Positions 33,050 to 44,616 of a stretch of DNA of 64,000 nucleotides are shown here, in pieces. Source of the DNA: Paulownia fortunei (Eukaryota > Streptophyta > Magnoliopsida > Lamiales > Paulowniaceae); assembly GCA_019321725.1 (NCBI GenBank), contig CM033105.1:11173632-11237631 (forward strand), written 5' to 3'. The stretch's first letter is position 1. Every line of letters starts with the position of its first letter. A program made the translations under genes and the position numbers. The notes beneath the pieces were generated by a model. That model saw only the letters and a list, made by a program, of their open reading frames with translations. It was not told the origin of the DNA and made no database searches.

Positions 33050-34010
33050 TTGTTTAATGGTATCTCATTCTCACGGTCCTTACCAATTATATCTGCATTG
33101 AAAGCTCAAAAGATGTTCAATAAAGGTTGTGTTGGGTATTTGGCAAGTGTTCTGGACACCTCAGTTGAAGCACAATTAAAGCTAGAAAATGTAGATGTGG
33201 TTCAAGAATTTGTTGAGGTATTTCCAGATGATTTACCGGGACTACCACCGAATCGAGAGATCGAATTTGTGATTGATGTTATGCCAGGAACTACTTCTAT
33301 TTCTAAAGCACCATACCGAATGGCACCAACAGAATTGAAAGAGTTAAAAGTTCAATTGCAAGAATTGCTTGATAAGGGTTTTATTCGCCCTAGTTATTCT
33401 CCTTGGGGAGCACCTGTGTTGTTCGTGAAAAAGAAGGATGGTACATTGCGGTGTGCATTGATTATAGAGAGCTGAATAAGATAACAGTCAAGAATAAGTA
33501 TCCACTCCCAAGAATAGATGATTTGTTTGATCAATTGCAGGGAGCATCTGTATTTTCTAAGATTGATTTGCGTTCTGGGTATCATCAATTGAAGATCAAG
33601 GAAGAAGACATACCAAAGACTGCATTCCGAACAAGGTATGGACATTATGAATTTCTAGTGATGCCTTTCGGTTTAACCAATGCCCCTGCAGCTTTTATGG
33701 ATCTAATGAATAGGGTGTTCAAGCAATATCTCGATAAATTTGTGATTGTGTTTATTGATGACATCCTAATTTATTCACGTGATAAAGAAGAGCACAAGGA
33801 ACATTTGAAGATTGTGCTGCAAGTTCTTAAAGAAAAACAGTTGTATGCTAAATTCAAGAAGTGTGAGTTTTGGCTTGAACAAGTGGTATTCCTAGGTCAT
33901 GTAGTATCAAAGGATGGTATTTTTGTTGATCCAAGCAAGGTAGAAGCTGTCATTAAGTGGCCAACACCAACAAATGTATCAGAAGTAAGGAGTTTCTTGG
34001 ATTAGCAGGT
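33050..34010 (+). pseudogene. Chromovirus A reverse transcriptase
   Basis: The linker (KAQKMFNKGCVGYLA near 33100; FPDDLPGLPP near 33225) leads to [12 protein letters not shown] near 33302, [10 protein letters not shown] near 33370, [14 protein letters not shown] near 33410. Two bases are lost near 33450. RT then runs through [16 protein letters not shown] near 33560, [11 protein letters not shown] near 33662 and the intact FIDD at 33751-33762, to the connection domain. A one-base loss near 33998 ends the frame at a stop. Catalytic residues are all present. Confidence 0.92.
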
Positions 34011-34530
34011 ACTATCGATGATTTGTTCAGGGGTTTTCAAAGATAGCAACTCCAATGACAATGTGACAAGAAAGAATGTGAAGTTCTTGTGGACCAATGC
34101 TTGTGAAAGAAGTTTTGAAGAACTGAAACAAAAATTAACTACAGCTCCTGTTCTTACCATTCCAACTGGAATTGGTGGATTCGTGGTGTATAGCGATGCT
34201 TCAAAAAATGGTTTGGGTGCTGTTTTGATGCAAAATGGGAAGGTTATTGCCTATGCTTCAAGGCAATTGAAGGAATATGAAAAGAATTATCCAACCATGA
34301 TTTGGAACTTGCTGCTGTGGTTTTTGCCTTGAAAATTTGGAGACATTATTTGTATGGTGAGAAGTGTGAGATATACACAAATCATAAGAGTTTGAAGTAC
34401 TTCTTTACCCAAAAAGAGTTGAATATGAGACAAAGAAGATGGTTAGAACTTGTGAAGGATTATGATTGTGTGATCAACTATCATCCTGGTAAAGCGAATG
34501 TGGTTGCAGATGCATTGAGCAGAAAATCCA
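34011..34530 (+). pseudogene. Chromovirus A RNase H
   Basis: Includes [14 protein letters not shown] near 34110, [16 protein letters not shown] near 34188 with the first catalytic Asp, [14 protein letters not shown] near 34255, a one-base loss near 34297, then [17 protein letters not shown] near 34307, [11 protein letters not shown] (Asp to Asn at the usual YTDHKSL) near 34375 and NVVADALSR near 34497. It is a standard gypsy RNase H joined to RT. Confidence 0.9.
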
Positions 34531-35866
34531 CGTCTTCTCTTTTTGTTATACAAAAGTCAATATTACTGGATTTGCAGAGATTAGAGCTTGAAATTGTACC
34601 TAAAGGGAAAAAGTGTTTTGTTGTCAGCCTTAGTGTTGAGACCTGTACTTCAAGATAGAATTAGAGAAGGTCAAAAGGTGGACACACATTTGTGTAGATT
34701 GAAAAGAATGATTGAGGTTGGAAAGAGGCCAGACTTCTCTATTACTGATGATGGATTATTCGATATAAAGGGAGACTGTGTGCGCATTTGACAAGGCCAT
34801 GAAAGGAGATATTTTAGAAGAAGCTCATACTACTCCTTACTCAGTACACCCAGGTAGCACAAAAATGTATAAGGACTTACAACAACATTATTGGTGGCCT
34901 AAAATGAAGAGAGATATAGCAAAATTTGTGGCTGAATGTCTAACTTGTCAACAAGTTAAGATTGAACATCAAAGACCATCAGGGATGTTGAAGCCTTTAT
35001 TGATTCCAGAGTGGAAATGGGAGCACATTACAATGGACTTTGTGCTTGGATTACCTAGAACACAAAAGGGGTATAATTCCATATGGGTGATTGTTGATAG
35101 ATTAACTAAATCAGCCCATTTTCTTCCAGTGAAATCCACATACAATATGGACCAGTATGCTCAACAATATATTAAAGAGATAGTCAGGTTACATGGGGTG
35201 CCAGTTTCAATAGTGTCTGACAGAGATCCTAAGTTTACATCTACATTTTGGAAGAGCTTACACAGTGCCATGGGAACAAAACTTGCATTCAGTACAGCAT
35301 TTCATCCACAAAGTGACGGGCAATCAGAAAGGGTTATTCAAATATTAGAGGATATGTTAAGAGCTTGTGTGCTAGATTTTCAAGGGAGTTGGGATGCAAA
35401 GCTTCCATTAGTGGAGTTTACTTATAATAATAGCTTAATCAACAATTGGAATGGCGCCTTATGAAGCATTGTATGGAAGGAAATGTAGATCTCCAGTTCA
35501 TTGGGATGAAGTTGGAGAACGAAGCCTACTTGGTCTAGAAATAGTTCAACATACCGCTAAGGTAGTGGAGAAGATACGAGAGAGAATGAAGATTGCGCAG
35601 AGTAGACAGAAAAGTTATGCAGATAAACGGAGAAAAGATCTAGAGTTTGCCATTGGGGATCATGTGTTCTTAAAAGTAGCTCCCATGAAAGGTGTTATGA
35701 GATTTGGAAAGAAAGGAAAACTCAGTCCAAGGTATGTCGGCCCATTCGAGATTCTCGAAAGAGTTGGTGATAAAGCTTATAGAGTGGCCTTACCTCCATC
35801 ATTATCTACTGTTCACAATGTTTTCCATGTGTCTATGTTGAGAAAGTACATTTCAAACCCTTCCAT
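34531..35866 (+). pseudogene. Chromovirus A integrase
   Basis: The zinc-binding HHCC motif spans about 34823-34953 (HTTPYSVHPG...CLTCQQ). The catalytic core has the first Asp in TMDFVLGLP near 35033, the second in VSDRDPKF near 35217, and Glu in DGQSERVIQ near 35325. Frameshifts lie near 34615, 34785 and 35430 (a few bases missing around NNSLINN). The C-terminal domain (MAPYEALYGRKCRSP near 35451; FLKVAPMKGVMRFGKKGKL near 35670; VGPFEILERVG) runs to 35870. Most of the enzyme is readable across frames. Confidence 0.92.
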
Positions 35867-36115
35867 GTGTTGAGTTATGAACCGTTGGAATTGACTCATG
35901 ATTTAGCCTATGAAGAGGTTCCAGTGCAAATTCTAGATCAGAAGGAAAAAGAGTTGAGAACGAAAAAGATTCGACTTGTTAAAGTATTATGGAGGAATCA
36001 TTCTGTAGAAGAGGCCACATGGGAAAGAGAAGAAGAAATGCAGAGCAAGTATTCGGAATTATTTGGTACGTCAAATTTCGAGGACGAAATTTTTATAAGG
36101 AAGAAAGGATTGTAA
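35867..36115 (+). pseudogene. Chromovirus A chromodomain tail of integrase
   Basis: In a new frame, after LSYEPLELTHDLAYEE, comes PVQILDQKEKELRTKK and LVKVLWRNHSVEEATWER, the chromodomain pattern typical of plant chromoviruses. It usually directs integration to heterochromatin. The frame breaks from the integrase near 35865. The end overlaps the polypurine tract. Confidence 0.9.
36097..36110 (+). other. Polypurine tract of chromovirus A
   Basis: AAGGAAGAAAGGA lies directly before the LTR start TGTAATGCCC at 36111. Confidence 0.8.
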
Positions 36116-38409
36116 TGCCCAATTCTCAATTCTCTCCTATATAGCCAATAATAAGCATTTTGCATGAAATTGCATCTAATCAATGTGCATTATTGAATTA
36201 TGGCTTACAAATAGCATGATTGCACGAACATGAATAATTGTTATTATATGCTTCAGTTATGATTTAACATGCATTAGTACATGAAATATGAGATCAAACT
36301 TTCATTTCTTAATTTAACATATTCCTTAAGTGCCCTTTTTGCAGTGAAAAGCTCGGTATCTCGGTTAAGGAAGATTGATGTGTTGAATGGCTATGAAATG
36401 AATTATTTGTATTGCTCCATACTAGTTATATGCTAAAGTGATTAATTGTCTAAATATTTACTTGAAATATGTTACATTGGCTAAGAACTAAAAGTATGCA
36501 CAATGGTGCAATTTGATTGGTTGGTTGACTAGGTTGCATAAAACCATTCTAAACCGCATTGCACTTGATTATAACACCAAAGCATCAATTTTTGTCATCT
36601 CCTTAGCCCATGAACGTGGCTTTTGGCATGAGAAGACACCAAGCATGATGCAACCAATCATCACCCTCCACTTACCTCTCTTTGAAAGGTCAAAGAAATC
36701 ATTTTCATCCATATTTCTTGTGGAAGCACCTCAAAAACGACCAACCCTTATTCTCCTAAGTTTCTCCCAAATTTCTACACTCTCATACTCACAAAAGTTG
36801 AATTCAATCCATAGGAATCCATAGAACACAAGCTAGAACAAGTTTCCATCCTTTTAAGCTTGAAAACCGTTGATTTTGAAGTTTAAATCCAACTTAATCA
36901 AGGTATATTCTTTTTCAATGTTTCTTATGATGAATTTGTAGTATCTTGGATGGTTACATGTTTTAGTATGCTTTTGTAGGATTGAAAACTTAAGTAAGTT
37001 ACACTTGAAGCCAAAACCAAGCTAGTTAAGCTAATTTTTAGCAAAATTGATAGTCTTGTGAAATTGTTTAATTTACTTGTTTCTATTGATTTTGTAATGC
37101 TTTATATGGTGTTTGGAAGTTTCTTTGAATGATTGAAAACAATAGCAATTAGTTTGCTTAATTGAAGGTTAGAATCAATTTAAGTTAGAATCAAGTTTAT
37201 GTCATTTTAATTCGGATTGTGTTCATGTTTTAGGGGCTGCCCTAATAATCATATTTGAATTATTAGTTATTTAATGGCTGCCCTAATGTTTAATAATTTG
37301 AATTAGTAGTAAAATATGGAGTATGCATTATTTTTAAGGTTATGTAATTGATATGTAATTCTTTACAAAAGATTGAAAAGTGTATATAAACTTTAACTAG
37401 AATAGACTAAATGATTTATAAAAAGGATATTAAATGGTACATGATTTGATTATGTTAGGCCTTTAACACATCCTATCTTCCAAAGAGATTGGCCTTTTCA
37501 CCTAGCACAAAGTGGACTTGAGGTAAGTTGAAGCTTTCATTTGTTGTATCACAAGAATCATATAATGTTTGTTCATGTTTTAATGTGATTGTTGTTGTTT
37601 GTCAAATGATGTAATGTTTGATGCATTTATGGTTTATGAAGCGTGACACTATTAAGAATATAATGAGGTTTTTGAAAAGGAAGTATGGTACTTGATTGAT
37701 GGTCGGGTAGACGAGGGACGCGGGAGGGACCGGCGGACCCAACAAATGGTGGCAAATACTTGAGGTTGAAAAACTGGTATAGGAAAGCCACAATGAATGA
37801 GATAGAATACGGCTAATACCTGAGGTTGAAAGACCAAGTATGGAAACCCCGTATTAGTTCTCTTATTGGCCAATCATTATGAACAGGTTCCGAAAACTAT
37901 GGTCTATCACTATTAGTTAGGTACCACACTTCAAGGGCCCTAAAGAATGATTTATGAATGAAAATTATTAAATAGAATATTGCATTTAATGATTTATGAG
38001 ATGTGCATATATGTTATTTGTTATTGCATCAGTTTCACCTTACTGAGCCTTTAGCTCATTAGATTCATGTGATGCAGGTGGAAATGTACAGGTTTAGAGG
38101 TTGACTAAGTCTCTAGAGCGGCCGGACAGAGATTTGTTCATATGCCATGCTTCGACATATTTTAGTTTTATTTTGAAAACTCTGTTTTTGTTTTTAAATA
38201 AGCCGCTCTGTTATGGTTTTGTAAACAGATGTACTCAGTTTTGATATATGTATATGGTGTGTTAAAAATGATTCAAGTTCTTTATCTTATAGCTAAGAAT
38301 GGAAACTTTTATTAAAAACCATAACTCTAGTAAAGATGAAAAATTAATATTTCTTGACTTAACTGTATCAGTTTGTTTAGGCTCTGCAGTTAGGTTAAGG
38401 GGTGTTACA
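36111..38409 (+). repeat. 3' LTR of chromovirus A, complete (2299 bp)
   Basis: The LTR runs from TGTAATGCCC to GGTGTTACA. It matches the interrupted LTR at 8328/23124 and, reversed, B's LTR at 41748-45988. It contains a local duplication around GGCTGCCCTAAT (near 37235 and 37275). Its flank at 38410 is B's integrase in the opposite direction. Confidence 0.92.
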
Positions 38410-38790
38410 CATTCAGCCACAAATTTTGCTATATCTCTCTTTATTTTAGACCACCAATAATGTTGTTGTAAGTCCTTATACATTTTTGTGCTACCTAGAT
38501 GTATCAAGTAGGGAGTAGTATGAAATTCTTCTAAAATATCTCCTTTTATGGCCTTGTCAAATGCATACACAGTCTCCCTTTATATCGAATAATTCCATCA
38601 TCGATAACAGAGAAGTCTGGCCTCTTTCCAGCATCACTCTTTCTTTTCAGTCTACACAATATGCATATCCACCTTATGATCTTCTTTAATTCTATCTTGA
38701 AGTGCAGGTCTCAACACTAAGGCTAAGAACGAACACTTTTTCCCTTTAGGTACAATTTCAAGCTCTAATCTCTACAAATCCAGGATGATA
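38410..38790 (-). pseudogene. Chromovirus B integrase N-terminus
   Basis: The minus strand shows the pre-integrase linker and zinc-finger start (FDKAIKGDILEEFHTTPY, then HLGSTKMYKDLQQHYWW, to KFVAEC) near 38410-38575. The final Cys-x-x-Cys pair is cut by A's LTR. Upstream (38590-38790) is the degraded linker to RNase H. The catalytic core is absent. Confidence 0.88.
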
Positions 38791-40122
38791 GTTGATCACA
38801 CAATCATAATCCTTCACAAGTTCTAACCATCTTCTTTGTCGCATATTCAACTCCTTTTAGGTAAAGAAGTACTTCAAAGTCTTATGATCTGTGTATATCT
38901 CACACTTCTCACCATACAAATAATGTCTCCAAATTTTCAAGGTAAAAGCCACAACAACAAGTTCCAAATCATGGGTTGGGTAATTCTTTTCATACTCCTT
39001 CAATTGCCTTGAATCATAGGCAATAACCTTCCCATTTTGCATCAAAACAACACCTAAACTATTTTTTTGAAACGTCGCTATACACCACGAACTCACCAAA
39101 TCCAGTTGGAATGGTAAGAACAGGAGCTGTAGTCAATTTATGTTTTAGTTCTTGAAAACTTCTTTCACAAACATCGGTCCACAAGAACTTCACATTCTTT
39201 CTTGTCAACATTGTCAATGGAGTTGCTATCATTGAAAACCCCTAAACAAATCGTCAATAGTACCCTGCTAATCCCAAGAAACTCCTTACTTCTGATACAT
39301 TTGTTGGTGTTGGACACTTAATGACAGCTTGTACCTTGCTTGGATCAACAGAAATACTATTCTTGGATACTACATGACCTAGGAATACCACTTGCTCAAG
39401 CCAAAATTCGCACTTCTTGAATTTAGCATAAAACTGCTTTTCCTTAAGAACTTGCAACACAATCTTCAAATGTTCCTTGTGCTCTTCTTTATTACGTGAA
39501 TAAATTAGGATATCATCAATAAACACAATCACAAATTTATCGAGATATTGCTTGAACACCTTATTCATTAGATCCATAAAAGCTGCAGGGGTATTGGTTA
39601 AACCGAAAGGCATCACTAGAAATTCATAATGTCCATACTTTGTTCAAAATGCAGTCTTTTGTATGTCTTCCTTCTTGATCTTCAATTGATGATACCTAGA
39701 GCGCAAATCAATTTTAGAAAATACTGATGCTCCCTGCAATTGATCAAACAAATCATCTATTCTTGGGAGTGAATACTTATTCTTGATTGTTACTTTATTC
39801 ATCTCTCTATAATCAATGCACAACTGTAATGTACCATTCTTCTTTTTCATGAACACAGGTGCTCCCCAAGGAGAAAACTAGGGCGAATAAAACCCTTATC
39901 AAGTAATTGAACTTTTAACTCTTTCAATTCTGTTGGTGCCATTCGGTATGGTGCTTTAGAAATAAGAGTAGTTCCTGGCATAACATCAATCACAAATTCA
40001 ATCTCTCGATCTGGTGGTAGTCTCGGTAAATCATCTAGAAATACCGTAAGAAATTCTCTAACCACATCTACATTTTCTGGCTTTAATTGTGCTTTGACTG
40101 AAGTGTCTAGAACACTTACCAA
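38791..40122 (-). pseudogene. Chromovirus B RT and RNase H
   Basis: RT spans about 39254-40122 in three frames: [21 protein letters not shown] near 40060, GFIRPS near 39885, FMKKKNGTL near 39850, [10 protein letters not shown] near 39710 (Gly to Arg), [10 protein letters not shown] near 39610 and intact FIDD at 39512-39523. RNase H (38857-39240) keeps [19 protein letters not shown] and [11 protein letters not shown], with the Asp that A has lost. Frames break at about 39640, 39845, 39240 and elsewhere. Confidence 0.9.
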
Positions 40123-40199
40123 ATATCAAACACAACCTTTATTCAACATCTTTTGAGCTTTCAAAGCAGTTATAATTGGCAAGGACTGTGACAATGAGG

Positions 40200-40599
40200 T
40201 ACCACTAAATATAAACTGTTATTCTCCGAGTGACTGAAAAATTACAATCTTCTTGTTACAATAAATTGTTCCATAATATTTGGTAAGCCAATCCATACCC
40301 AAAATAACCTCAAAATTTGGCATCAGTAAAATAACAAGATCTGCATAGAGAGTCCTATTACTAATTTGAATAGAACAGGACCTTAACATTTGGATGTAGT
40401 CTATTTTTTCCCCGAATGGAATAATCACACTATACCTTACTTTTAATAAATCTGGTGTAATGCTTAATTTTTTCACAAATGCACGTGATGCAAATGAATG
40501 CGTAGATCTAGAATCTATCAATACAATTGCCGGTATCCCATAAATTAAAATAGTACCTGTGACTACAGAAGTATCTACATCAGCTTGTTCTTGTGTCAT
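40200..40599 (-). pseudogene. Chromovirus B aspartic protease
   Basis: A 126-codon frame (40219-40599) runs from the gag/protease junction (TQEQADVDTSV) through LIDSRSTHSFAS, where the active-site glycine of D-S-G is Arg, to VILGMDWLTKYYG. Unlike A it has no frameshift at the active site, but the substitution should inactivate it. Confidence 0.88.
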
Positions 40600-41542
40600 T
40601 GTATATACTTTCCCCTGAACTCTCCCCTGTATTATTGGGCAATCCTTTGCTATATGTCCAGGCTTTTTACACTTAAAGCAGCGGTTAGTACCACTAAAGC
40701 ATTCCCCAAAATGATTCTTCCCACACTTAGCACATATAGACCTTTCAATTGCAGAAGAAGTCTGCCCAACTCTAGGACGCTTTTTATTCCCTTGGTTTGA
40801 TTTTTGCTCTCATTTCTTCTACTGGTTCAGATTTCTTGGAGTGAATACTTGCTTCTTTTGTTGATGGAATTTCTCAATCTCTTTCTTATCTAAGTCAGCC
40901 ATCAAAGCCTTGTCCACCAGTTCCCTGAACTCCGTTACTGAAGACATTCTCACATCTCTTCTAATTTCAGGATTAAGGCCCCTCAAGAAATGATCCATCT
41001 TCTCATTGTTGTCTCTGGCGATGTATGACACGTTCTTGCAACCCTCTTCAACTCCAAGAATACTTTTACTTTGAGTGACCTAGCATCCCTGGTGAAATAC
41101 TTATCATAAAAGATTATTTTAAATCTCTCTCAAGTTAGCTCTTCCATATTCACTGCAAGCTTAGCTCCTTCCCACCAAGTTCTAGCATCATTCTTCAACA
41201 AGAAAATTACATAGAGTACGTTCTCAGCATCATCAATTTGTATGTAGTCAAAGTAGTGTCTAATGATTTCACCCATTCCTCTACAACCATGGGATCAGAC
41301 CCACCATTAAAATCAACAAGCTCCATCTTTCTAAATTTCTCATATATAGCTTGTGAAGTATCATGTCGAGCTTATGGTGGAGGAAGTCGCTGATTCTATT
41401 CTTGGTTTATTTATTGCATATCCAATAATTGTTGTATATGTTCACCATACATTCTAGTTTGTTGTTGAATGAAAATAGTCAAATTATTCACCAAATCATG
41501 ATTGCCCTCATGATTATCCATTGTCTTCCTTTTTGGTGCCAT
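40600..41542 (-). pseudogene. Chromovirus B gag
   Basis: The start codon lies at 41542 ([10 protein letters not shown] type), matching A's. The Gag domain is readable with several frameshifts (41000-41350). The segment [18 protein letters not shown]...[14 protein letters not shown] at 40819-41031 is the part deleted from A. Two zinc knuckles lie near 40665-40735. It gives the reference for A's 148-bp deletion. Confidence 0.87.
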
Positions 41543-41730
41543 GACTTGATATGCATTGCCCAATCTCATTCCATTCATTCACCAATAATAAACATATAAT
41601 CATGACAATAACATAAAACAAAATCTAATCAAGTAAACATAAAAAGCAAATAAACAAATAGTTGTCCGAGTTTCCCAGCAAGGATGTGTTCATATGCCTT
41701 CTTCTGTCTTCAGGAACAACTAAACCTCCG

Positions 41731-41741
41731 CTCTAATATCA
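41731..41741 (-). other. Primer binding site of chromovirus B
   Basis: The minus strand reads TGATATTAGAG, a decayed form of the TGGTATCAGAG site in A, six bases from the LTR end. Confidence 0.75.
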
Positions 41742-42387
41742 CTAAACTGTAACACCCCTTAACCTAACTGCAGAACCTAAACAAGCTAATGCAATTAAGT
41801 CAAGAAATGTTATTTTCATCAATACTAGAGTTATGATTTTAATAAAAATCCCCTTTTTGGCTATAAGAGAAAGAACTTTAATTCATTCGTTGTTTCATTT
41901 TGTTTTAAACACACCATATACATATTTCCAAACTGAGTACATCTATTTATAAAATCATAACTGAGCGACTTATTTAAAGACAAAATAGCTCAAAGCATGG
42001 CATATGAACAAATCTCTGTTCGGCCGCTCTGGAGACTCAGTCAACCTCTAAACCTGCACATTTCCACCTGCATCATGTGAATCCAATGAGCTAAAGGCTC
42101 AGTAAGGTGAAATTGATGTAATAACAAATAACTCAGGTATTAGCCGTATTCTATCTCATTCATTGTGGCTTTCCTATACTAGTTTTTCAACCTCAAGTAC
42201 CGCATCCCTTGTCTACCCGACCATCAATCAAGTGCCATACTTTCTTTTCAAAAAAACTTCATTATATCCTTAATAGTATCAATGCTTCATAAGCCATAAA
42301 TGCATCAAACATTACATCATTGACAAATAACGACAATCACACTAAAACATGAACAACATTATATGATTCTTATGATGCAACATATGA

Positions 42388-44616
42388 TGTTAGAGTATGA
42401 TGCCCAACGTCCCAATTAGATTGGGTGTATTATACTCTTTTGCTTTTGTAAAGACAATCTTATTGGGAATCATATTAATAAAAAGGCATTTTCTTTATCT
42501 TATGTCTTACATTTTTTATTTCTGCACATTAGATAAAGTCCTTAGACCAAATTTAGCTACGGGGCATGGTCGCGCATATGATGGCGATCACGGAACATTC
42601 CTCTAAGGCTTTAGTCTTAAATAAGTTTTGAGTCGAGAGCTTTTTGAGATGGGACATCAAATAGCTCAGTAAGACTCGTACATATGATGCATGCTCGTGA
42701 GATGAGGATGTCACATTCTATTGGCATTAGCGTAGAGATGTAAGTACATATATGTGGGTGCTTGTTAGGGAACAAGTACATCGAACATGGCCCGTAAAAA
42801 ATTCTTAGTTGGAGGCTTTGCCCGTCGAAATAAGAATTTCTGTGTTGCGATAGTACACGACTAGTCCTCAGACTTGAGACACGATGGTAGCCTTGTGTGC
42901 ATCCTGCAGCACTTTGATATATCTTATGATTGCTTGACAATCACAAAAGAGGTATGTTGGGTGTTGCACTGGTGTGCATGGAGGTTTGTCAGTGGCCAAC
43001 ATAGAATTTGACACTTATCTTTTTTAAACAAGGGAATCTCCTGTGTTTTCATAGTTCGTGATTCAAAGACCTTGGCCAAGGCAGTATGAATTGTGATTCA
43101 TCAAGAATCATTGGAACTTGAAATGGGATCACAATTATTGAATCATTTAGGATTTCGACTTATAATCCATGCCTTAGATTCAATCAGGAAATTAGCTATT
43201 GAAAGGACCGTACATGTATGGTACTCGCAACTGAAATAGGTTTACTCGCTATTTCACCTAAGACTAATTTGCTATGATTACTTGTTAGGTGTTTTCATGG
43301 ATAGTGAGGTTCTTGGAATTAAGGAGTTGATTACAAGCGGATTAATTAATTGGATTAATTAATTGAAATAATTGTTATTCTTAAATTGTAAATGTTGCAA
43401 ACCCACTACTAGCTTAGTAGTGAACATAAGAGGGTCACATATCTTTATGGACAGTAACATTTCTAATTTTAGATTTTATCAAATGGTTGGAAATTAATTA
43501 ATTAATACTAATTAATTAATTAATTAAGGGTTCTATTTAATTTAATGGTTAAATTAAATTATTCAATTAAGTAATTGGATTATTTAATTGGACCTAATTC
43601 GATTAGGAAGCCCAATTGGAGTAAATTGAATTAATCAATTGGATTGATTAAATTGGGATTGAATCAATTGAATTGATTTGGGGATTTTTGAGTCCAAACC
43701 CAAAATTAATGTGGATCACTTAAGAAGCCCACTAAAATATGAAGAGAATAAATTAAATAAATATGATTTATTTAATTAACATATTTATAGATAAATAAAT
43801 ATAGTGACCAATTTTATGGGATAAAATCGGCCACTAAGATTTAATTTATGTATAAATATAATTATAGTATATATATATGATATATATCTATCTTGATATT
43901 ATTTGAAGAGTTCAAATTAATATTAATAATGTATGTAGATAATTTTGATGATTAATGTAGTCTCAAATTAGTCCACATACAATAGGAGAGAGAAAAGAGA
44001 AGAGTTATTGGAAGATTTAGAATCCTTCCAAGATAAGGTGTTGAAATAGTTCAAAATTGAAAAACTTTCCAAGAGTTGGAAAGGGATTAAAATTTTCATC
44101 CCTATATATATGAGGGATGAAAATTACATAATTCAATTCAAAAATTTGATCAAAAATATTTTGTTTAAAGTCTTCTATTTTTACTCTCCAAGAAAAGAAA
44201 AGAAAGAAAAAGAAAATCAGTTTCTTATTATTCTTTTCATATTATTGTTTCAAGAACTTAAAGAATCAATCTTTATTGTTCTTGAAAATTTACTCCGGTT
44301 CTAGATTAGTAAACAATTAAAAGGATACTAGCGAATCCTTTTGATTGGTGTTGCTCTTCCGTATTGTGGACCTGATAGAGGGGAGACACTTGGATCTCTG
44401 CGAGTTATGATAGTCCAGGATAAGCAATTGATTGCTTCATTCCCTACAACAACTGGAGTGCATGAAAGGTATAATTCGATTTTATATTTATTTATATATT
44501 CACTTGAATAAGCGCGATCGTTAAAATCACTTTTGAATCAAAGGGGTTAAATTTATATTTGATAAAAAATTTAATTTTTCGCTGCGTATACTCCTGCGAT
44601 TATAGCGAACCTAACA
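42388..44616 (+). repeat. Solo copia LTR K with perfect target duplication
   Basis: The LTR runs from TGTTAGAGTATGATG to CGAACCTAACA, 2229 bp, flanked on both sides by TATGA (42383-42387 and 44617-44621). No internal sequence or second LTR is present. It is in the G/E subfamily. The intact duplication shows insertion into B's LTR followed by recombination between its two LTRs. Confidence 0.95.
44091..44125 (+). promoter_or_regulatory. TATA box inside a 13-bp palindrome, LTR K
   Basis: Arms AATTTTCATCCCT (44091-44103) and AGGGATGAAAATT (44113-44125) are perfect reverse complements around the loop ATATATATG, which contains the TATA core. G has a shorter palindrome at the same LTR position. Confidence 0.65.

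Larger units (their letters stand above)
31472..38409 (+). mobile_element. Chromovirus A (Ty3/gypsy), nearly full length
   Basis: A plus-strand element with a 148-bp 5' LTR remnant, PBS, gag, protease, RT, RNase H, integrase, chromodomain, PPT and a complete 3' LTR of 2299 bp. The chromodomain and long LTRs suit the Tekay/Del-like chromoviruses. Remaining LTR bases differ at only two of 148 sites, so it is the youngest element that can be dated here. The coding region has about eight frameshifts or small deletions but few substitutions at key residues. Its 3' flank is the integrase of element B. Confidence 0.92.

Noticed and set aside
36513..36824. 103-codon plus-strand frame in A's 3' LTR
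   Set aside because: It lies in U3 of the LTR. Homologous LTRs (near 45430 reversed and 8750) have stops or an insertion there, and no domain is visible.
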